Shown here: piece by piece, positions 24,701 through 39,700 of the stretch
Position numbering within the stretch: position 1 is the stretch's first letter
How the letters are laid out: each line of letters begins with the position of its first letter
Origin: Camarhynchus parvulus
Lineage: Eukaryota > Chordata > Aves > Passeriformes > Thraupidae
Direction: 5' to 3'
DNA: 64,000 bases
Assembly: GCF_901933205.1 (NCBI RefSeq)
Contig: NC_044571.1
Location: 7,975,420 to 8,039,419 of the forward strand
Position numbers and translations under genes: made by a program
The notes under the pieces: generated by a model
What the model was told of the DNA's origin: nothing
Databases searched by the model: none
The model's input: only the letters and a program-made list of their open reading frames with translations

Positions 24701-27700
24701 CAGGACAGGGAAGATGGTGATCTGAGTGTGTTAGTTCTTATTATCACTTTCATCCTGATCTTGGTTAAATAAGAATAAAGTCCAGAATGTTGCAGAAAAA
24801 CAAGCCCCTACTGATTACAAACAAGTATGGTTGCATTCCAGTACCAATCAGCAGATAAAGAGCTGTGAGCTGTACAGATCCCCCACAGCAGCAGGAAAGG
24901 CATGTGGATTTTAAGTGTCCTTGCATGTGAATGGAAGCAGTGGCCAGATTATTGGTTCTTTCTTTGTTTTGTAAATGCAATTGCTTGAATTGGAAGTGCC
25001 GGATAAACTGAATATAAAGGGCCATTGATTTGTGCATTTTTTTTAATTTGCCTTTTTTCTTTTTAAACTCCTTGTCCTCTACAGATGATATCAAGTTTCT
25101 TAGATCAGCAAGCCATCCTGTTTGTGGACACTGCTGATCGTCTGGCATCGCTGGCTCGAGATGCTTTGGTTCATGCCCGGCTGCCCAGCTTTGCCATCCC
25201 ATATGCAATTGATGTTCTGACAACTGGATCCTACCCTCGGCTGCCCACCTGCATTAGGGTGAGTAACTGCCCTGTCTGGGGGGTGTGGGAATCCCCTGCA
25301 TGGTATCAAATGCACAGTAATCAAACTAATTGTCCATGTGCAGATGGAGCTGTAGCTCAAGACAGGCCTAGTGCCAAGTCTCTGCAGTGTCAGTTTCTCA
25401 TGCAGAACACTTCCTGTTTGAACAAGTTATGCTTTCCCAGTAAAGCGTTCCCTCCATTTATTTAGTTCCGCCAAATTTTGTGATTTTATTCAGTGGTCAG
25501 TCTTGGGTAAAATGTAATCAGCTAGAAAACAAATCTGCATGTAAGATACAAGCTTCACTAGGCAATGGCCTGTAGTATTTCTATTTTCAGACTTCTGGTT
25601 TGGCTGGTTTTCACAATTGCTGCTATGAATCTGTTATACGTGTTTGAGGTACATAGACTTGCTTGTGTTTATTGTAACAGGATAAAATAATCCCTCCTGA
25701 CCCAATAACAAAGAGTGAGAAGCAAACCACACTTCATCAGCTAAACCAGATCCTTCGCCATCGACTTGTGACTACAGATCTCCCTCCACAGCTGGCAAAT
25801 CTTACAGTAGGTAAGAACTGCAATTATTTTTTGAAGGATACATTATTGCAGGCTGATATAAAACTGCTGTTTTAACGCTAAAGCAAAGCTAAATGATAGC
25901 TTAGTTGAGACCATTAAGGATGCTTCATCTATTAATACTGGGATCCTGTCTCTGTATGTAATCAAAACGTGTTTTTTTCCCCCTGTTTGAAAAATGGGAG
26001 CACTAATAAAATTGCTGAAATATTATTTGTTTTCAGGGAGAAATCCTGTGCAGGTAATGCCAAAAGTTTTAGACATTGTCTTGCTCTTTCAGTAAATGTT
26101 TTGTGAAAGTCTTTGGGCTACTTCATCTTAATTTAATTTTATAATTAGTTAAACTGTTAGGTCTTTCCGCAGAAACTCTTTGAACTTGAGTTTAAACAAG
26201 TCACTCAGTGTTGCTTTTTTAAGCTGTTTTGATACTCATGTTCAGGCACAGAATTTATTCATATTTATGCACGCCTTTTGTTCAGTGGCTCACCACAGTG
26301 CAGAGCTCTCAAACTGTTTTGAGATCTGTTTTCATTCAGCCCAAACATTAAGACAACCTTTTGTATGGGAAGAATGGCAATAAACTAGACTAGTTTATTG
26401 CAGATTCACAGAGAACAGGGTGGGAATGGACCTAGTCCATGCTTTTAACCAAGACAAGGTTAGACATTTGTAAATCATTCCCCACAGACCCAGATCAAAG
26501 GTGTTCCTGAAGAACCTTAGTGCTAGTTTTCTTTAGTCCCTGTGTGAGTGCTTGCAGTATCAGTATTAGACGTATTTTTGTCTGATGGAAGTATATATGA
26601 ATAATATGTCTGAGCTCTTAAGAGTTTTCAGTTAGCTAAACATCTCAATGGCTATTATTTTCTGGTTTAGAGTGTGGTTTGTTTTAAGAGCATGTCTGGG
26701 GTGCCCTTGAAAATGAAATTTCCTGAGTTAAATGGTTAAATGTTTTGCAGGAATATTGCTAAATGTCTTTAATTGTAAAGGTATATAACGTAGTTTGTTA
26801 AATGATTGGGAAGGTTGACCTGCATGTCAGAGTAAAGACCTGTACTTACTTGTTTGCTCTGCCTCTCATTCTTTTTATGACCTTGCTTGCATAGTTTTAA
26901 AGTCCTTGCTCCCAATTTGTGAAACAGATAGCAGTGTTCACAGGTGTGAGGATGCACATGTCAATTAGATAAATAATGTGCATAAACTTTTCTTGTTGTG
27001 TATATAAATTCTGCAAAAGATTATCTTCCTCACATGAAAATGGATTTAAAATATTCTAATATTAAATGAATGCTTTGCAGTGAGATGTGTTTTCAGGGCT
27101 GGATTTCAGCCTGGGCTGAGATCCATGTTCTGAATGTCATTTGAGTATTGCTGAAAGCATTCATTGTTGATAGTAGCAAAGAATAGGAATATTTCAGCCA
27201 GATGTTTTGTTTGTCAGGCTGGTAGTCAGCTCAGTGTTACTCTGTATTACAGAAGCACAAGTGTTAACAAGTTATCAGATTTAACAAGTTAACTTCAGGA
27301 CAGTTTGTACATCTCTCTATGCTGCTTATTGACATTGGGTCTGTTGCAGACTGTAAAATGTTCACAGTTGCACAGAAACATAAGCAACAGAGCAGAAATT
27401 ATAGGGAAGTAATCCATTATGAGTGCCAGGAGCTACCACACTGTTATTTTTTAGGCATCTTAGGAGGCTGAGTGAAATAAAACATTCTTGTCTTCCTTAG
27501 CCAATGGCCGTGTGAAGTTCCGAGTTGAGGGTGAATTTGAGGCCACCTTGACAGTGATGGGTGATGACCCTGACATCCCCTGGCGCCTTCTCAAGCTGGA
27601 AATTTTGGTTGAAGACAAGGAAACTGGTGGTAAAGGAAAAAAAAAATCAAACCTTTACACTTTGTTTTTAACATGATATTAATATCTGACACTGTGTAAG

Positions 27701-30700
27701 TCTTGTTTATGCTGGGTTTTCTGCATATCACCACTTAAGAGAATGAAGTTATATGTACTTGTCCTGTTTTGACCTTGCTTTATAGGCTTTTAATACCTTA
27801 ACAAAGCTATACAGTGACAGTGTAGTAAAATGACTGACCTTTCCAGAGTAAACCAAGAATTTTCTTGTTTTGTTGTAATACCTGATATGGAAATTTCTTG
27901 GTACAGTTGTATATTTTTTATTTTTAATTTATCAATTTTCTGAATTATTTTACATACCTATTTTCCTGATGGTTAATGTGACTTAATTTTCATTTGCTAA
28001 AGATGGTCGAGCCTTGGTTCACAGCATGCAGATCAACTTCATCCATCAGCTGGTCCAGTCCAGGCTGTTTGCTGATGAGAAGCCCCTCCAGGACATGTAC
28101 AACTGCCTACGTATCCTTCTGAAAGGGGCTTCTGAATCAGGGGTCTGGTGCAGCCTTGCTGCAAGTCAGGAAAGATGGATTCCCTGCTAAGCTTGGGGGA
28201 AATGTCTGAACATGAAGTTATGGTGGCCTTGAAGTAAAGGATGGCCTTGGAAGCAGTAATTCTCAGGTGCAGGTCAAATTTAGTTCTACACACTAAATCA
28301 GCAAAGGTGAAGGTGAGGTATTCAAGGCAGCAGGTTGTGTGGTAAGTCAGTGCAGCAGCAGCAGGTAATTTTGGAGATGAAATACAGAGCTGACTTGGAA
28401 GTTCTGGGAGCTGGCAGTTCTTGCTACCAAGAACAGCAGTCAAGTGCAGTTGATGAGGGTGTGTTAACTCTATTGTATCTGTGTGAATAATGAGAGGAGA
28501 TACAGGATGTGCAGTGATTTTCCACTTGGAAAGAGCAGATTGCTTGACAATGTGAAATGGATTTCAGTGAAAGTCTGTCTGCAAAAAGAGTCATGTTTTT
28601 TTAGGGTGACCATGGGAGATGGGGTTAGTGGTAACTATAGGGTGAGTAGAATTTCTTTGTTAGTAATCATTTCAGTAAAAGATTATGACAACCAGGAATC
28701 TGTAAAATTGGGCTGTGACTCTCTTGTCTATCAACCTGTGCTAGGTTAGAGTTTAGAAAAACACAAAAATAAACCCCTTTGAGAAATACTTGGTGCTGTT
28801 TATATGTCTTTATCTCTGGATTAGTACATTAGTGTGTTTTCAGACAGCATCTTATGTGACTTGGATGATAAAAGGGTTAATGCAGTATAGAGAAACAGAT
28901 TTGTGTAGTACACAGGCTTCCTGGACATTTTATATTTCCTTAGCTCCATGCATTAGACTCCTTCTGCCTGGCTCTTCAGCTGGAAGTCCTGCATTCCCAA
29001 ACACTAATGCTGATCCGAGAGCGCTGGGGTGACCTTGTGCAAGTGGAGCGGTACCATGCAGGGAAATGTCTCTCACTCTCTGTTTGGAAGTAAGTTCATT
29101 TCAAAAGGACTGTTAACAAACAATAAATGAAATAACAGGAGGGATTGTATTTACCAAGCTTGAGCCATAATTTTCAGAATTGTACTTTCTTTTTGATGTG
29201 AGACTCCTAAATTCTTGTAATGAAGTACTTACCTGTGTTACATGATTTGGAAATTAATGTACAGAAGAGCAGTGGATGCAGTTATAAATGAGTTGGTATT
29301 TACACAGATATCTAAAAATTTATTAGATCTCTGTCAGACTTCTACTGCTTGACTTGCAGTAGATAAAATTTTAAAAAGCAATCTGAGTACATTTCTGATT
29401 GTGTTAATTTTGCAGTCATTTGCAGTTTCTAAAATTCTTCATGTAGTTACAGTTTACCAACAGTTCTGCTTTAAAATGTCATCTGAAACAAATGCCTTTT
29501 TCAGTTCAGCTGGCATAATGTTGTTTTTAACCAAAGCACACAGAAGGTTTAGCTACTGAAAAATATATTTTCTGTACTTCCAGTTGCATGGTTTAATTAT
29601 TCTATTTATTTTAAGTCAACAGGTACTTGGCAGGAAAACAGGGACTGCCTCTGTCCATAAGGTCACTATAAAAATTGATGAAACTGATGTCTCAAAACCC
29701 TTACAAATATCCCATGAGCCTCCACTGCCAGCCTGTGATTCCAAACTGATGGAAAGAGCTATGAAGGTAAAGGTTTGCTTTCCAGGAGGCATCTAATATT
29801 GTGAATCAAAAACTCAAGTGCTTTACACTGTCAGTTTGTTCAACTTTGATTCCATTTAAGGAGCTGTTTCTAAGATTTCTAGTAAGCAGTTACTGTAGGT
29901 TGTGTAATGTTTGTGTGAGGACCTCAAATTGTTACAAATTATTGGCCTTGACTTAATCTTAAAATTGCACCTACTTCACAGTGCATTGTACCACTTGTGA
30001 GAGGGAATGCTGAGGCTGGGGGGAAACAGCAGCAACATATCAGTTGTTATTAGGGTTTGGCTTGAAATGCTTTATGGAGACACAGTTCTTCCCTTTCCTG
30101 TCTTGGAGCTCCTCTGAAAATCAGCTTCCCCTTATCACTGGAGTTGGCTACCTAGCAGTGCTATTCACTTTAGAAAATCTTACATTATGATTTGGAAATC
30201 TTGTGCTGAAGAGCTCATGTGGTTTTTTGTTACAAGTGTTTGGTGAAACTTAGTTTTACATTATCACTACCCAGATTATATCATGTGGCTTATCTGAATG
30301 TTCAAATTCCTGTATTTTAAAGGTGGGATTGTTGCAATGATCCAAAATGAGTAACTGCAGTCAACTTCCTACTTGCATCATGCTTCACTGGGGATAATTC
30401 TAGATGTCGGTTAAAGATAGTTAAGAAAAACTGCATTCTGGGTATTATAATAAATCCTCTGTAAGTCCCTCAGCAAATGTGGCTGAGATATATCAGGATG
30501 TCTGTCTGTCATTATTTCTTTCAGTGTTTGGGTTTAGGAGAGTTAGTAAACTGGAGTGGATGATGTAGTCTTCACACTTCCAGTACAGTTTTTCCACAGG
30601 GAAGAGCTCCCCAGCTCAGATCTTTCATCTGTCTCTACCTGCTGATGGTATCCTCCCCCTCCTGTACATACTTTGTGTTTCAGCCTCTTGGCCCATCATG

Positions 30701-33700
30701 TTACCAGTGCTGACAGACAAGTCTGTATGGGGAATGTCAAGAACTACCAAGGTTTCAGCTACAGAGGAATGTGGGAAACCTAGTGAAGCATGGTAGCCTT
30801 CTACTCTCCTTCTAGAGTAGGAATTCTACTGTTAGTATAGTAAATATATACTACATTTACTAATTTAGCTACTAAATATAGAGTTGATTTAGGGAAGGTG
30901 CTGTATTTATGTGTAAATCTAAGAACATACTCTTTATTTTCAGCATCTGCTGAAGATCCCCTGCAGCTGACACAATCTTAGCTCACTGAATCAAGTCTGC
31001 AGGCTGTAAATTGAGATACGAGGCCACTGTAAATTTGAGATGTATCAAAGTTAATGTTGTCCCCCTTTATGAGGACTTGCTAAGAAAAATTATCAGCTGT
31101 GGTAAATACAGTGCTGTTGAAGTGTTTGAGTAATGATCTCAGCTGTAATGACGTAGATGGCACACTGGGTTTCTGTTTGTTTAAGATACTGTATAAAACA
31201 GTGGCACAAACAAACATGTTTATCTGGGCAGGTTCTGCATTAACCTACTGAAAATTGGATGGAGCTGTAGAACATGTAGTCACTTAGTGGGGAAGATTTA
31301 ACCCATTGCAGCTGCTGAGGTGGAATGCTGTAGTGGATAAAGACATGATTTTTAAGGCCTTGGCTTGGAAAGCTTGTCTTTAGGGGAAGGTCATTCTGGT
31401 ATGGAAAAGCTTGCACCAGATATAGTATAATTCTCTTCTGCATTTATCTCCTAGGCTAGAATAAAATTTGAGTTTAATTCAGCTTGAACAACTTTCAAAG
31501 CAACGTGAGGTTACCTAAAAAAAAGGTTTTGCTGTAATCTGGAGCTTTGCTTATGCAAAATATGTGAATAATGTGACTGGAATGTGAACAAATGTGATTG
31601 CAAATGCTTTAATTTAGATTGTACAAGTAAGCTACAGTGAATATAAGTGGTGCCATGCCAGTGGTGGTCAACACTGGCAGTGCAACAGAATGTAGATGCA
31701 AGCCCCTAGATACTTCTGTGTTCAGTAGGATTGGACATACTCAGTGTCTGTCACTGCACTGTTACCCTGTTAAACTTGTTGGATTTCATGTTACAGCTGC
31801 ATGTGTGTTTGTGTAGAGGCAACCATAGCCTAATGAAGTGTTGCTTTGGGGTGTTTTGTGGTTGGAGTCTTTTTTCTTTAGCTTAAGCTAGTTACCAATG
31901 GCTGAGAAAAAAAGCTAAGCTGAAAGTGGACCAACCTTGAACCAGAACAAGTAGGTCTGCACAGGGAGTGGCAACAGCATAATTTGTGAACTGTCTTTTA
32001 CACCTTCTTCTAATCTTAGCTCAAAACTCCTCCCACTGCCTGCTGCACAGACAGAACCGCAGGGTACCTTATTGTATTTTATAGTGCTCCAGATATTCGA
32101 GTTAATAGTTAATGTGGCTTACCACAGTACTAAGCAAATTATTTCTGAAGTGATTGTTTCATTAAGTACCTTTGTTCCTGTGTGCTAAAGCAGAAACTCT
32201 ACACATCAAATACGAGCTTACTCAAGTATTTTTCTTTTTTACAGATTGACCACCTGTCAATAGAAAAACTCCTAATAGACAGTGTCCATGCAAGATCTCA
32301 TCAAAAACTCCAGGAGCTGAAAGCCATTCTTAAGAGCTACAATGTTAATGACAATTGTATGTGTTTTCTTATGAAGTTTTTCTAGTTCATTTCCAGTTGT
32401 GTCTAGGGATGGTTTCCTTTTCTCTTGATGTTTCTTGTTTTCATTAATTTAAATTTTAAAAAATCAAGGGAAATGTGTTCAAAATTAACAAAACTTAGCT
32501 TTGAATTATTCTGCATTGGTAATTGTAAAATAGCCATACATCTAAATGCAGTATAATAAATGAAGCTGGTAGAATATTGTAGTCTGGCTTGAAGGGTTAG
32601 AATTTGCCTTCTGTAAAAGTTATTTGTGTTCAGAATTGAAAGCAAATCTTTCGCTGTTTTGAACTAGTTTTGGATGAGACTTTCCTTAAACTGCTGTTGA
32701 AACTTCTGGGATTTAGATTGATAATTGTGAAGCAGTGAGTTAAAAGATATTCAAGGATTAGTAATCTTCAAATTTGGTCTGCCTTTCCTCATTGGTTTGT
32801 CACTGTTTTCATAGGGAAATTCTTATACTCAGATTCCTCTCTATGTCAACACTATAATAATGTGCAAGTAAAGTTTGTTTCTCTAAAAACATACAGGGTT
32901 TTTGATTATAATTGGCTAAGTTTTAATATAAGCTTGAATTTTGAGTGAAATTATTAACACCTTTGTTTTTAGCGTTCATTGAGACGGCTCTCCCAACTCT
33001 TGTAATTCCAATTTTGGAACCATGTGGTAGATCAGAGTGCCTGCATGTATTTGTTGATCTCCACTCTGGAATGTTCCAGCTGATGCTGTATGGTGTTGGT
33101 AAGTAGGCACAAAACCAGGAGGTATTTCATATCTTGCAAGAATCCTGCACTAATTTTGTGGGAGCAGTTCTGTCAGATCTGCAAAGTTTTGTGAGCAAAT
33201 GAACCTCACACTTGGGTCAAAATCTAGGTATTGGAATTTGAGGAATAGAAAAGAGGATCTTAGTGCTTAAGTGTCACAGTTCAGTTAAGATTACTTTAAG
33301 AGGACAACAGAGTAATTATTGTTGGGGGTCAATGCAGTTCATATTCTTTATGACTCATGATTCCTGGCTTGTGCTGTTAATGGATGGGGTCATTGCATGT
33401 GGACCTGAGTGAGAATTGTATGATGTGACCTTATACACCTTGAGTTACTTCTGTTCAAGTCTTAGCTTCAGGTTTCACATTGCTTAAGAAAAGAAAGGAA
33501 GTTCTTTTAGTTTATTTGGTTAATAATATCCTGCCGTGGTCTTATAAGCATTCTGGATCATCTGTTGGCCCAAGGGACAACAACTACAAGTTGCACCAGA
33601 AGTTTCATCTCAATATGAGAAAGCAATTCTTTACAGAGAAATCAGACAACCCCCTGAGAGTTTTGGTGGAGTCTATATCACTGGGAGATGTTCAAGGTGC

Positions 33701-36700
33701 AATTAGATCATCTCATGTCTGTTCCCCTTCCCACAAAGGTTTGGACCAGAAGGTCCCCTTTGAAGCCCAAACCTGGGCTGTTATATGATTATGAGATCAG
33801 TTAGATGAGACACTTTCAGTGAAAGTTTGAAGTTTTGTTTGAAGGACTGATGCTAAGACCATTCTCCCACCTGATGTTCTTGCAGATCAGCTGACGCTTG
33901 ATGACATAGAGAAGTCTGTTAATGATGATATGAAGCGAATCATTCCTTGGCTTCAGCAGCTCAAGTGAGTGACTTGTACAATTCACTTTGTTTGCATGGA
34001 ATGAATCACCACGTTTGTATTCTGGATGAGGACATTTGCATGGCTTTGTGTTGTGCCACACTAGGGGTTATACTTTCTCACTATTGTAAGCAACCTTGAG
34101 TATTTGTCATCTCTTCTAAGCAGTGAAGGAAAGTCTGGTTTTATTTGGAATTGATTCAATGGCCCTGCTTTAATTTTCCCCCTTACAGGTAGCCTCATGC
34201 ATTGCTATATGCACACTTTGCTTGAAGTTTTTTCACTTTGAAGTAGCAGACCACTTGCTTCCTGAGAATCTCTTTTTCTGTTCATGTTCATCTTCTATGT
34301 CCTTTATTCCACTCTTTTTCTACAGCTGAACTCTGCTTGTTTCTCAACAAGAACGATCTCACAATACCTAGGAAAAACCAGGAAGTGGCTAGGATGATTT
34401 AAATAATACCTGTTTGTCTTCTTGCACTTCAACCCTTGCTGGTTTAAGTCTCTAATCTTCCTTCCTTAAAGCCATGAAATATAAGCACAAGATACATTTG
34501 GCTCCCATAAGAGGTTGTAGCAAATAATACAAACACAGTTTGCATCTGCATGAGAACTGAGTTCCACCTGCTCTGTCGTTTTGGAAATTCCCAGTGCTCT
34601 GAGTTAATTGCAGGGTGAAATCTCTATTTGAGGAATTCTGCTTCTAAAAGAAGCTTGATGATGCATGAAGCACTGGCACCCTGGAGAAACTAATCAACCT
34701 CCCTTTGTTATAAATAATGTAGTTGAGATAATGGCTTGGGTAGTGCTGCAGTTTCTGAGGAAGCTCAGCAGTCCACAGAATGTCTTTTAGGACAGCTGTA
34801 TCTGACATGTATCTGTGACAATAAATGTGGTGTGTTGTGATGGAGAGGTGCTGAGCACCCCCAGTTTCCACTGCTGTTGTCAGTGGAAGTTTACTGAATA
34901 CCAAGCCATGCATTTCTGAGCCTCTTTCAAGCCTAGCTGGTCTCCCTGGCCTTTCCACTATAGGCAAAATCTGTTAGAGTAGGACAAAGTTTAGTTCCAA
35001 ACATGAGAATAAATTTGGTGACTTCATCTCCAAACTTATTCAGGTGAATGAGTTTGTTTATAACAGCTCAGACTGACATCCAGCTTCAGTGACTTTCTTT
35101 TACTGTATTGCTTAGCAGCATATGGGAGCAAAGATTTTCCTTTCTATACCAAAATGTAATTGAAGATTCTAGATTGTCAAATAACTTCAATCTGCATTTT
35201 TTAATGTTTTCCTTCTATGTTTTATAATGTTTGTAATTTCATATTGTAGTATGTGAAAATGTATTCAGCAAATTATTTCAGGGCTTTTCTTCTTGAACTA
35301 ACAGCTGTCTGTTAAGCTGAAGACAAGATGTAAAGATAGTGATAAGAAAATATAAAGTAATGAAATTTTCTGTGTGATTTTTCTTTATTTAACTTGTGCT
35401 GCAGTGATAGATGTTGGCTTAGAATATGACTGACTCCTAATTTGACACTAATGCTCTAATACACTGCAGTGTATTAGAATCATAAAACCATCTCAGGGTA
35501 CTAATACCTTTATTTCCATGCAAGGTTCTGGCTTGGACAGCAGCGCTGCAAACAGTCTATAAAACATCTGCCTACAGTGAGCAGTGAAACTCTTCAGCTA
35601 GCTAATTATGCCAGCCACCCAGTGGGAAACCTTTCCAAACACAAACTGTTCATCAAACTCACTCGCCTTCCCCAGTACTACATTGTAAGTAACTGAAAAG
35701 TGCTTCTGCCTTTTGCTCCCTGTCATGGATATCCCAGGCAGTCTGTTGTACTGTTAACTCTTAACATTAGCAACCAAGTGGTTGATGTAATGCTTAATTC
35801 CCTCCTCTCCCTCCCTTCTCCTGTGTGTTTGTTAAGCACTCAGGCTCACACAGAAGAAGGCAAATACAGATTTATTACTCAGCAACCTTCCCATTCTGTG
35901 TTTCCTGAAAGGTTTGGTCTTTCTTCTCTTCTTGGTTACCTTTCCTAGCCATAGTATTAATACATTGAAAAAACTAATGTCTGTTCTTTGAAAAGGAAAT
36001 TATAGGGGCTGAATTAGACTTACTCTTAGCTTGAGAATCTTCTTGATTTGTTTTGTTTAAATACAGGTTGTAGAAATGTTTGATGTTCCTGGCAACCCCA
36101 CAGAACTAGAGTACAAGTACCATTTTCTGTCTGTGAGCTATGCTGAAGGAGATGACAGCCCTGTCACTGCACTTTTACTACAGCAGTTCAAGCCAAACAT
36201 TGAAGAGTTGGTACTGGACACAAAAAGTGGCAAACAAATGAAAAGTGGTGTCAAGCGCAAGGTACGTGTTCCAAAAGCCACTGGGGTGGTTACAGAGCAT
36301 GAAAGCTCAACACAGGTTCTGAGCATCAATTCCAGCTTTAGTAGCCATGTTTCCAGTGTTTATATGACTGACATCTTACTTTGGACTGCTTCCCTAGGGA
36401 GATGCTGGGAAAGTGTTTTCTGACAGTTGTCCTTCAGTTCATGCCAGGCCTGCTCTGCTGCTCTTGGAGCCAAGGCAGAGCTCTGTGCAGAGGAGTGTGT
36501 ATATATTGTAGAGTGCTGCTATCTCAGTGATACACTTTGGGCCATGTGTGGATTTTGAAGGACTTGCAGGGGCTGATAAGAGTTATTTCTTGGGGCCAGG
36601 CTGACATGGCTCAGTGATCTACAAGTACTGTTTTAAGGACAGGCTTTAACTGAATTGTTTCAGTCCTGAAGTGGATCCTTCCAGGAGCTTGTGCTCAGGG

Positions 36701-39700
36701 TATGATTCATTTAATGCTTAGAGGAATGAGGTTATTCTGTGACATCTCTTCAAAGTGTTTACTCCAAATATGAAAGTACATTGGTCTTTATTTTAATTCT
36801 AGTTATCTGGAGATCCATGTTCCATAGAACCCAAGAAACCAAAACGGTCGGGAGAAATGTGTGCCTTCAATAAAGTGCTAGCTCATATTGTAGCCATGTG
36901 TGATACAAATATGCCCTTTATAGGGCTTCGGATAGAGGTAGGTATTAAATTTTTTTTTCCTTCTTCCCCTCCCCTGCTCCTGATTCTGGTGTCTAGATGT
37001 GACTATTGTGGTCATGTGCTCACCCTGGAGTTCCCCTGCCAGCTGAGCCCGGGTGACTCAGTCTTCTGCACTGTGTTGCTTTAGTCTGACTTGTTAGAAC
37101 TGCTTGTCTTAGTACTGCAAAAAGCTTGAAAAGTTGAGGGAAAAGGGAAAATGAGGATGAAAGATGCACTTGTGGTAAGGGTTGGGAAACAACTTTATAC
37201 CAGATTTGCACAGTCTGTTTTTTGGCTTTCCAGTGCTTGAGGATGTGAAACATCTGTCACCCTCAGGGGGAAATAAAAAAGTCCTTGAAAATGTTGCAAG
37301 ATTTTTGCTTGCCTTTTTGCTTGGAATAATATTTTTCTCGTTCACTCCTAGTTATCCAATATGGACATTCCTCACCAGGGAGTACAAGTAGAAGGAGATG
37401 GCTTCAGCCATGCAATACGTTTATTAAAGTAAGAGGGTATTCTCTGTGTTTCCTTTTATTACTGTACATACACTTGAGAGAAAAAAAAAGGCTTGTTTGG
37501 AGATAACAGTAAGAATATCAGGACAGGGACAGGATTTTTTGTTTGGGCTTTTTTTTCCTTTTATTTTTTTGGAGGGGTGTTAAAACTGTGTGTCTGGTAC
37601 TTGCATGTGAAGCAGTGCTAGAGAAAGAGGAAAATTAGAGTAGACTAAGCCAACTACAATTTTTTCACTTCATTAGCCTAAACTGAGGGGCTCTGAAAAC
37701 AGTTTGACAGTCCTCCATCCTTAAATCCAGGCAGTGCTAAGGAAGAAGTGGTGACGATTCATGATTCATGCAATTTTAGATCAGATCAGAGGCCTACATA
37801 CTCCATATGGTATTTGACAATTATGTGAAACTGCAGAGGAAAATGCCAGGAATCCCAGAAAAGACAATTGCCTGGTAAAGAGGTTGTAGAGGAAATATCT
37901 GAGAATCATACAGTAGTTTAATAGGTTATTTAGGCCCAAGTGCAGGACTTTGCATTTGTTTTCATGGAACTTCATAAGATTCCTGTTAACTTGTTCCTCC
38001 AGCCATCTGTGATCTCTCTGAAGGGCATCCCTGACCTCCAGCATGTTAAGTGCTCCCTTCAGTTTGTCATCATCTGCAAATTACTATTCTTCTGTATCAT
38101 GTAGGCTACTGAAATAGTTAAATTGAAATTCTTAATGGCAGGCCAATAGTATCTGCCTCTGTGTTAACCCTGAGGAATCCAGCCACAACCAGCCACTAAC
38201 TGGATCTGCAACAAATAAAGTTTAAAGCAGAAAACCACAAACCCCAAAGACACCTCCTAGAGTAAAACCTTCATAATTCCTTTTCTGACATAAAGGCAGC
38301 AGTGTCCAAGTGCATCAGGCCCTACCTTTTTAACTTTGCATATGAGCAGAGAACTTGTGAACTGAAGTTAAGGGTAGAACATGAGATTTCTGGCTAGATC
38401 CTCAAGGAATTTGAAAAAGAGTTTGGCATGTTTTTACTTAAGCTTTATTTAGTCTGTCCCCTGAGCTCAATTCACACATTGGGATACGAATAAATTAGTG
38501 AGTACTAAGGGAACTGCCAGGGTGTTCATTGCATGTAGAGCAAGCTTGTTCTACAAGGCAAATGAATTCAGATTGCCACAGAACTTCGTTATTTTCATCT
38601 TTTTTGGCTTATTTCTCTGTATAAGAGCTTTATATTGGTGAGCTCAGTTCACCAGGAAATAAGATAATTCAGCAGATCCTTTAAAAGTCTGTAATTTGCA
38701 GATGTTGAATCCATATAAAAAGTGGTCTTAGCTCAGAGTGTTTTTATGACACACTTATTACAGTCCTTGAAGAGGAACAGGTTATCTCACTGGGCAGTTC
38801 AGCTGCCTCTGCTGTTGATTTGTTCATTCTTTCATGTCCAGACTTGGGAGTCCTTCAGGAAATATTAGAAGGTAGTGTTGTTACTTGTGGAACTGCACTG
38901 TGTCTGATGGAGATTTTGTTTTTGTCATGTATAGAATTCCTCCCTGTAAAGGTGTAAACGAGGAAACGCAGAAGGCTCTGGACCGATCTCTTCTTGATTG
39001 CACTTTCCGACTGCAAGGTAGAAATAATCGCACGTGGGTGGCCGAGCTGGTGTTTGCAAACTGCCCTCTGAACAGCACTTCATCCAGGGAACAAGGCAAG
39101 TTTCACTGAGGAACACTGGTAAATTTTGTTTCTTTGTAGTTTATGTTGTCTGGTCCAGTAGTTTTAGTGTCTTGGTGTAACTGGACAGCTGTCTGCTCCT
39201 AAGATTTCTAATAAACCGCAGTGTACCTTAATCAAAATTCTGACTGCTGAGTTGATGCATTTTTGTTATTTCAATGTGCTTCCTGGTCACTTGCCACTTT
39301 ACAGTCTATAAACCACAGCTCAGGAACCACTGGGTTGCTCAGTATTTCCCATCTCCTCACACTGCAGGACCAACCCGCCATGTTTACCTGACGTATGAAA
39401 ACCAGTTGTCTGAACCAGTTGGAGGTCGCAAGGTGGTCGAGATGTTCCTCAATGACTGGAGCAGTATTGCTCGGCTGTACGAGTGTGTCCTGGAGTTTGC
39501 ACGGTCCTTACCAGGTGCAGAAATCACCTCCTTTTTGTCAAAGTGGTGGGCTCACAGATGACTGAGATTTTCTCAGTCTAACTCTCTTCCCTCCTCTCTT
39601 CACAGACATCCCCAACCACTTAAATGTTTTCTCAGAAGTTCGGATCTACAACTATCGAAAACTTATCCTTTGTTATGGAACTACCAAGGGGAGCTCAGTG

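Noticed and set aside
24765..25223. 152-codon open frame on the - strand
   Set aside because: Antisense to conserved MED14 exon 4 with no recognisable protein.
26390..26520. Possible further CR1 3' end in intron 5
   Set aside because: TTCACAGAGAACAGGGTGGG and ACCTAGTCCA hint at CR1, but similarity fades too quickly to call.
39096..39105. Alternative GT donor a few bases after exon 17 (GTTTCA)
   Set aside because: It is a poor donor and would add bases that break the conserved Gln-Gly-Pro junction and the frame.
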